The notes under the pieces are model-generated. The model was not told the DNA's origin. It did no database searches and saw nothing but the letters and a program-made list of their open reading frames with translations. Position numbers and translations under genes: made by a program. Source: DASCQC01 sp036012865 (lineage in GTDB: Bacteria; Pseudomonadota; Gammaproteobacteria; Comchoanobacterales; Comchoanobacteraceae). From it: a stretch of DNA of 58,032 nt. The DNA is taken from assembly GCA_036012865.1 (NCBI GenBank), contig DASCQC010000024.1:1-58032 (forward strand). The letters are read 5' to 3'. Below are positions 52,722 to 58,032 of the stretch, piece by piece (the first letter of the stretch is position 1; the number at the start of each line of letters is the position of its first letter).

Positions 52722-55700
52722 TCAGTTTCTGAAGTTATTTCCAAACCTAAAGGTCTGCCCCTCATCAGAACATGCAGCAGAACCAGGGTCATCAAACAAT
52801 CGACTTTTATGATCATTTGATGAATATTTAGAGCTTGGTTCTGCAGCTGACAACACTCCTTTATCAGAACATCCTGCAGAAATATCGTTGAAACTTATAT
52901 CGCAATGCGCTTCATCAGATTTGAGTCGTTTTGCTTCCGGTTCCAATACATCAGCCCCAGCTCTCTTTTTCGTCTTTTCGTTACATTGTTTTTGCATAGC
53001 AACATCTATTATCTCGTGCAATGAACCATTATGACTCTTATTTTGCATAATATATTTTTTGCATTTTATTTTTATCACCTCGGCACCATCTGATGATTTT
53101 ATATCTAAATATTCCGTTGGAATCATTGTTTTCAAGTAGTCCCAAGCTTCATTGTGATTAGTCTTTTCAAGAGATTGGGCCGTTGAAAACTGGCCAGCCC
53201 AATCTATCACTTTAATTATAACTGCACCCATATCATCCTTAAGTACAAACTCGGATAATGGATAGACACTTAATAATCTGAATAATCTGTACCTTTCCTT
53301 TATTTTTACTTCAAAATCTTTTTTATCTTCATCTATCAATGGAGTTTCGTCTAGTAATTGAAAGTAAAAATTTGCCTTCAAATAATTTAGAGCTTCATTA
53401 GGTTCCATCTCCTCCATCACTTGCAAAATTGAACTTTGAGTTTTAAACACTTTAAATATATTTTGAATCTCATCAACATTGAATGTTTCCAATTTATCAC
53501 ATAGAACTTCAATATAGGTTTGTATGAAAATCTCGCTTGTTAAGCTACTTATCTCTTGATTCGATAGTTGAAGATGCTCCATTATCGAAATATCCTGCAG
53601 AACTTTTATATGATCAATGATGGATAACGAATCAATGGATTGAATAACATCCGACATACTCAGTACAGATTTAATAATATTTATATCTCCTGTTTTAATA
53701 GCATATTCAATCATTGATTTTTTCGTGTGAACTTGATTGCCTATCTTTTTAAAATGTTTGAGACACGCGTCAAAGTAATGTACCAATAAAACTCTATTCT
53801 CTATGATGGGAGCTTCGACAATCATCTTTGAAATCCTATCAAAATAAACTTTAAAGATGACCTCGTCTAATCGATTAATATTTTCGTTTTCCAAAAGTAT
53901 TTTATCATGTATGACATCCATTACCCATCTAAATATTATTTGAGCTTGCTCCATTTTTATTAATTCATTAATTAATTCTATGTTAATATTTTTCGATTGA
54001 AACTGTAATTTCTGAATGGGTGTTAGTAGGCTATAAAAACATTGCCACCCTTCATGCTTACGATTTAATTCACCATCATCCCTGATATCAATTTCCATAC
54101 ACAATATAACTGTATCTTTCTGTTTTTTAGTAAACTTACTCCATAAACTCCTTATCAAATTAACATGGCCATAGTTACATACATCTCTAAATCCAGAATA
54201 TTCTTTGACTGCCAGCATTTTTTGTTCTTTCCCATGAGTAAATGTCAATAATTTATCAACAATATCAGCATAACCTTTGATACAGGCCTCTCTAAACACT
54301 ATATAATCATCATAGGCTATCATCTCATCGGTTATCTTTAACACCTGTGACCATTTTATTAACTTTTCTACAATACCACCATGACCATTATGACAAGCCA
54401 ATCTAAACCCAGCATAATCGCCACCTTCAAGCATATCTTGTTCTTTTCCTAGTTCTTTCGCCCACGCACATAACTTATCAACAATACCACCATGACCATT
54501 ATGACAAGCCAATCTAAACCCAGCATAATCGCCACCTTCAAGCATATCTTGATTTTTTCCTAGCTCTTTCGCCCATCCCCTTAACTTATCAACAATACCA
54601 CCATGACCATTATGACAAGCTAATCTAAACCCCTCATAATCAAAAGCTGCTAACATCTCTTGCTCTTTTCCTAATTCTTTCGCCCATCCCCATAACTTGC
54701 CTACAATTCCAACATGACCATTTTCACACGCTAATCTAAACCCAGCATAATCGTCAACTTCTAACATTTCTTGCTCTTTTTCTAGTTCTTTCGCCCATCC
54801 CCATAACTTGCCTACAATTCCAACATGACCATTTTCACACGCTAATCTAAACCCAGCATAATCATCAGCTGCTAACATCTCTTCTGCTTTTCCTAGCTCT
54901 TTCGCCCACCCCCTTAACTTGTCTAAAACACCAAAATGGCCATTTTCACAGGACCATCTAAACCCAGCATAATCGTCAACTGTTAACATCTCTTGCTCTT
55001 TTCCTAGTTCTTTCGCCCATCCCCATAACTTATCAAGAACTTCAGTCTGACCATTATTACATGCGAATTTAAACCCAGCATAATGAACAGCTGCTAACAT
55101 CTCTTGTTCTTTTCCTAGCTCTTTCGCCCATCCCCATAACTTATCAAGAACTTCAGTCTGACCCTTGTTACATGCGAATTTAAACCCCACATAATCATCA
55201 ACTGTTAACATCTCTTGTTCTTTTCCTAGTTCTTTCGCCAACGTCCATAACTTATCAAGAACTTCAGTCTTACAATCATTGCACGCCCATCTAAACCCAG
55301 CATAATTATCAGCTGCTAACATCTCTTGTTCTTTTCCTAGTTCTTTCGCCAACGTCCATAACTTATCAAGAACTTCAGTCTTATAATCATTGCAAGCCAA
55401 TCTAAACCCACCATAATCATCAGCTGCTAACATCTCTTGTTCTTTTCCTAGTTCTTTCGCCCACGCACATAACTTATCAACAATACCACCATGACCATTA
55501 TGACAAGCCAATCTAAACCCACCATAATCACCACCTTCAAGCATATCTTGAGTTTTTTCTAGCTCTTTCGCCCATCCCCTTAACTTATCAACAATACCAC
55601 CATGACCATTATGACAAGCCTCCAGAAACACTGAATAGTGTTGATATTGAAATAAGTCATTTAAAATATCTTTGTAATCATTAAGGTTACAAGCTTTGAT

Positions 55701-56225
55701 ATTTTCAATATCATTTATTACGATGTTAATGAGTTTTTTATTATTTCCTCGTATAGCCCAAACTAATAGGTATATTCCTTTCCTCTCACTCAAGTTTTCG
55801 GTAAGGTATATGTTTTTAACTCTCATAAACCACAAGCATAGATCTTTATGCCCTGCCTGAGCAGCATAGTCTATCGCATGAGTATGATGACTCGTTAACA
55901 AGTTACAGTTAACATCTAATTCATCCACCAAATATTTACATAGATCTATGGATCCACTCTCGGCTGCTTTATGAATTAACCGTTCTCCCTTGTCATTCTT
56001 GACATTATGAATAATGAAATCACCATTTGATGTAACATTACCAATCAATACCCTAACAAAATCCAGATAACCCTTTTCACAAGATTTTAATAATAATTCA
56101 TCTACCTGTATTTTATTTTGCTCTGATGGTAAAATCTTATTCCAGAATTCAATGCAAGATGATTCACTTGATGAGTTTATCAGATTTAACAGCTCATCGC
56201 TTAACAGTTCACTTATACTCATCAT
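52722..56225 (-). CDS. large ankyrin-like repeat protein with bipartite NLS-like motif
   Basis: 1167 residues. About residues 1-190 hold ordinary ankyrin units (GERLIHKAAESGSIDLCKYL and AIDYAAQAGHKDLCLWFM). From residue 197 twelve units of exactly 37 residues follow (for example YAGFRLACENGHVGIVGKLW), then two degenerate ones. They keep the ankyrin GH..IV..L core but add about four residues. A C-terminal helical region of about 370 residues shows no family. Near the end KKR (1086-1088), ten residues, then KRLK (1099-1102) match a classical bipartite nuclear localisation signal. GAGG lies before the ATG. Such proteins bind host proteins when secreted (family knowledge); nuclear entry is inferred. 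Confidence 0.9.
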   Translation of the reverse strand: MMSISELLSDELLNLINSSSESSCIEFWNKILPSEQNKIQVDELLLKSCEKGYLDFVRVLIGNVTSNGDFIIHNVKNDKGERLIHKAAESGSIDLCKYLVDELDVNCNLLTSHHTHAIDYAAQAGHKDLCLWFMRVKNIYLTENLSERKGIYLLVWAIRGNNKKLINIVINDIENIKACNLNDYKDILNDLFQYQHYSVFLEACHNGHGGIVDKLRGWAKELEKTQDMLEGGDYGGFRLACHNGHGGIVDKLCAWAKELGKEQEMLAADDYGGFRLACNDYKTEVLDKLWTLAKELGKEQEMLAADNYAGFRWACNDCKTEVLDKLWTLAKELGKEQEMLTVDDYVGFKFACNKGQTEVLDKLWGWAKELGKEQEMLAAVHYAGFKFACNNGQTEVLDKLWGWAKELGKEQEMLTVDDYAGFRWSCENGHFGVLDKLRGWAKELGKAEEMLAADDYAGFRLACENGHVGIVGKLWGWAKELEKEQEMLEVDDYAGFRLACENGHVGIVGKLWGWAKELGKEQEMLAAFDYEGFRLACHNGHGGIVDKLRGWAKELGKNQDMLEGGDYAGFRLACHNGHGGIVDKLCAWAKELGKEQDMLEGGDYAGFRLACHNGHGGIVEKLIKWSQVLKITDEMIAYDDYIVFREACIKGYADIVDKLLTFTHGKEQKMLAVKEYSGFRDVCNYGHVNLIRSLWSKFTKKQKDTVILCMEIDIRDDGELNRKHEGWQCFYSLLTPIQKLQFQSKNINIELINELIKMEQAQIIFRWVMDVIHDKILLENENINRLDEVIFKVYFDRISKMIVEAPIIENRVLLVHYFDACLKHFKKIGNQVHTKKSMIEYAIKTGDINIIKSVLSMSDVIQSIDSLSIIDHIKVLQDISIMEHLQLSNQEISSLTSEIFIQTYIEVLCDKLETFNVDEIQNIFKVFKTQSSILQVMEEMEPNEALNYLKANFYFQLLDETPLIDEDKKDFEVKIKERYRLFRLLSVYPLSEFVLKDDMGAVIIKVIDWAGQFSTAQSLEKTNHNEAWDYLKTMIPTEYLDIKSSDGAEVIKIKCKKYIMQNKSHNGSLHEIIDVAMQKQCNEKTKKRAGADVLEPEAKRLKSDEAHCDISFNDISAGCSDKGVLSAAEPSSKYSSNDHKSRLFDDPGSAACSDEGQTFRFGNNFRN
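54306..55637 (-). repeat. twelve tandem 111-bp units of the ankyrin-like array
   Basis: Exactly 12 x 111 bp with constant phase. Neighbouring units share long identical stretches (for example around 54380 and 54491, and again near 55490). Two diverged units follow at the 3' side of the gene. Confidence 0.9.
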
Positions 56226-56746
56226 TATTACAACCTCATATTATCGATGACAACTTTAGATTATATAGACATAAAAGTAAACTAGAACAGTGCCATATAG
56301 AATATAATGTGTATTGATAGACATCATGAGTACGTTAATAAACACCTTAAATATATCACAATTTGAGTGTTGAACATTGAACGAGCATAACTATTCTTTC
56401 ACATCAATACTGACTCTAAGATTTAAAGATAAAATAACTTATACCATTTACATACATATCAATTTGATATAATTTATTACGCCAGCTACTTTAAAAGCTT
56501 TTAATAATATCTCCTTTATAGCTTTTTTTCTGCATGCAGATCAAGATCAACTGAATAAGATAGAAATATGTTCATCAAATAATCTAAAATGGTGTATGCT
56601 TGATTGAGCTAAAATAGTACTTTAACCACACGACATAATTATCTTAACGTTTACCCACAGTAAAGAATTTGAAACTTATCCTATAAATCAACCTGATATA
56701 TTCAACAAACCATGAATTCTATATAATTCACAGAAATATATCTTAA
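56226..56746. other. 521-bp gap between the two ankyrin-like genes
   Basis: AT-rich. A TATAAT box on the minus strand (56265-56260) lies 34 bases before the ankyrin gene start at 56225 but has no good -35 partner. A 10-bp palindrome CTGCATGCAG lies at 56530-56539. I see no coding sequence. Confidence 0.4.
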
Positions 56747-58032
56747 TTATTCAAACTTTGGTTTTTGATTATTTGAAGCAACCTCCTGTTTTTTATTTTC
56801 AGCTGCCCTTTTCTTACTTGTTGCCCCATCTTCAAACAGTCCCAGGGCACCAATTTTAGGATTAGTAAGGTTATCCACTTGCATAGAATTAGCACTAATC
56901 TTTGGCAATGCACCCTTCTGAACTTTCTCACAAGCAGATTGAGTTCCTAAGTGATTTCTAGCTGCTAGCATCTCTTGTTCTTTTCCTAATTCTTTCGCCC
57001 ACCCTCTTAACTTATCCATCACTTCAGTCTGACCATTATTACAAGCTAAACTAAACCCAGCATAATCGTCAGCCTCAAGCATCTCTTGTTCTTTTCCTAA
57101 TTCTTTCGCCCACCCTCTTAACTTATCCATCACTTCAGTCTGACCATTATTACACGCCGATCTAAACCCAGCATAATCATCAGCCTCAAGCATCTCTTGT
57201 TCTTTTTCTAGCTCTTTCGCCCATCCCCATAACTTATCCATCACTTCAGTTTGACCCTTCTCACAAGCTATACCAAATTCAGAATAATTACTCACCGCTA
57301 GCATCTCTTGTTCTTTTCCTAGTTCTTTCGCCCATCCCCATAACTTATCCATCACTTCAGTTTGACCCTTCTCACACGCAAGTCCAAACACCATGTAATC
57401 TTCAAATACTAGCATCTCTTCGGCTTTTTTTAGTTTTTTCGTCCAACCCCATAACTTATCCATCACTTCAGTCTGACCTCCATAACAAGCCATTTTAAAT
57501 CCAGTATGATTTTCCGACGCTTGCATCTCTTGTTCTTTTCCTAGTTCTTTCGCCCACGTCCATAACTTATCCATCGCTTCAGTCTGACCTTTATAACAAG
57601 CCCTTCTAAATCCAATATAATTATCCGACGCTATCATCTCTTGTTCTTTTTCTAGCTCTTTCGCCCACGTCCATAACTTATCCATCACTTCAGTTTGACC
57701 ATTCTTACAAGACCAACTAAATCCTTCGTTTTTCTCAGTTAACATCTCTTGTTCTTTTCCTAGTTCTTTCGCCCATCCCAATATCTTATCTACAATTCCA
57801 ACATGACCATTTTCACACGCCCATCTAAACCCAGCATAATCATCAGCTGCTAACATCTCTTCTGCTTTTCCTAATTCTTTCGCCCATCCCCATAACTTAT
57901 CTACAATTATAACATGACCATTTTCACACGCCGATCTAAACCCAGCATAATCATCAGCCTCAAGCATCTCTTGTTCTTTTTCTAGCTCTTTCGCCCATCC
58001 CCATAACTTATCCATCACTTCAGTTTGACCCT
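56747..58032 (-). CDS. ankyrin-like 37-residue-repeat protein, 5' end outside window
   Basis: The frame is open from the window edge, and the repeat pattern continues into the first visible codons (GQTEVMDKLWGWAKELEK), so the gene is partial. Nine full units of 36-37 residues precede a decayed one (HLGTQSACEK) and a short hydrophilic C-terminus. That tail has the basic cluster KKRAAENKK. Units are closest to those of the neighbouring gene and are more uniform (GQTEVMDKL appears in most). It is probably a sister of the 52722-56225 gene by duplication. Function is presumed similar: protein-protein binding, maybe in a host cell. Confidence 0.85.
   Translation of the reverse strand, partial: GQTEVMDKLWGWAKELEKEQEMLEADDYAGFRSACENGHVIIVDKLWGWAKELGKAEEMLAADDYAGFRWACENGHVGIVDKILGWAKELGKEQEMLTEKNEGFSWSCKNGQTEVMDKLWTWAKELEKEQEMIASDNYIGFRRACYKGQTEAMDKLWTWAKELGKEQEMQASENHTGFKMACYGGQTEVMDKLWGWTKKLKKAEEMLVFEDYMVFGLACEKGQTEVMDKLWGWAKELGKEQEMLAVSNYSEFGIACEKGQTEVMDKLWGWAKELEKEQEMLEADDYAGFRSACNNGQTEVMDKLRGWAKELGKEQEMLEADDYAGFSLACNNGQTEVMDKLRGWAKELGKEQEMLAARNHLGTQSACEKVQKGALPKISANSMQVDNLTNPKIGALGLFEDGATSKKRAAENKKQEVASNNQKPKFE
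56954..58032 (-). repeat. tandem ~111-bp units of the second ankyrin-like gene
   Basis: Nine complete units (eight of 111 bp, one of 108 bp, 56954-57949) plus 83 bp of a tenth at the edge. The two units nearest the 3' end share an uninterrupted identical stretch of over 70 bp. Confidence 0.9.

Noticed and set aside
1..58032. CRISPR arrays, tRNA or rRNA genes
   Set aside because: No short regularly spaced repeats, no T-loop consensus (GGTTCRA) with a matching acceptor stem, and no rRNA-like conserved stretch were seen. The 111-bp tandem repeats are coding, not CRISPR.

Overview
The window is AT-rich DNA (by eye about one third G+C) from a gammaproteobacterium. The order infA / clpA / icd / mnmA / mfd, the FolM-type pteridine reductase, the EXDD-type RelA and the DusA/RecJ pair all fit that class. 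A SopB/IpgD/SidF-type phosphoinositide phosphatase, very large ankyrin-like repeat proteins carrying basic nuclear-localisation-like motifs, a possible IcmL-like secreted protein and many lineage-specific proteins of unknown function point to an intracellular, host-associated lineage. The order Legionellales and its relatives is the best guess. That placement is an inference; no rRNA or tRNA gene was seen.

Region 1 (1-9.3 kb) is accessory. It has a truncated ORF at the left edge, an inverted pair of paralogous helical-repeat genes (334-1449 and 4430-5347), and an interval between two ~80-bp direct repeats. That interval holds a cysteine-rich, comparatively GC-rich gene fragment and a membrane protein with a possible OB-fold. 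A small lipoprotein and the ~927-residue phosphatase effector candidate follow. Region 2 (9.4-31.8 kb) is mostly conserved metabolism and envelope: folM, pepN, a 3-methyladenine glycosylase, two L,D-transpeptidases, a tightly packed nhaA-bcp-APC permease-CDF operon, divergent nhaP-slipin, an MFS-lytic transglycosylase operon, ctpA with a secreted partner, and an overlapping relA-recombinase-maeA operon. Region 3 (31.9-52.4 kb) holds rpmE, recJ-dusA, an isovaleryl-CoA-dehydrogenase-like gene, infA, clpA (with no clpS beside it), icd, mnmA-mfd, a ZIP transporter, two adjacent lgt paralogues and mdh, interspersed with lineage-specific proteins. Region 4 (52.7-58.0 kb) has two ankyrin-like genes built on a 37-residue (111-bp) unit; the second runs off the right edge.

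Functional themes are ion and pH homeostasis (NhaA, NhaP, CDF, ZIP, slipin), peptidoglycan and lipoprotein maturation (two L,D-transpeptidases, lytic transglycosylase, CtpA, two Lgt), central carbon metabolism (malic enzyme, isocitrate and malate dehydrogenases), and presumptive host manipulation. The most notable observations are the homogenising 37-residue ankyrin-like array with a bipartite NLS-like motif, the direct-repeat-bounded foreign segment, a relA gene that ends just before its ACT domain and appears to be transcribed as a leaderless mRNA, and an adjacent pair of lgt genes that both keep their catalytic residues.
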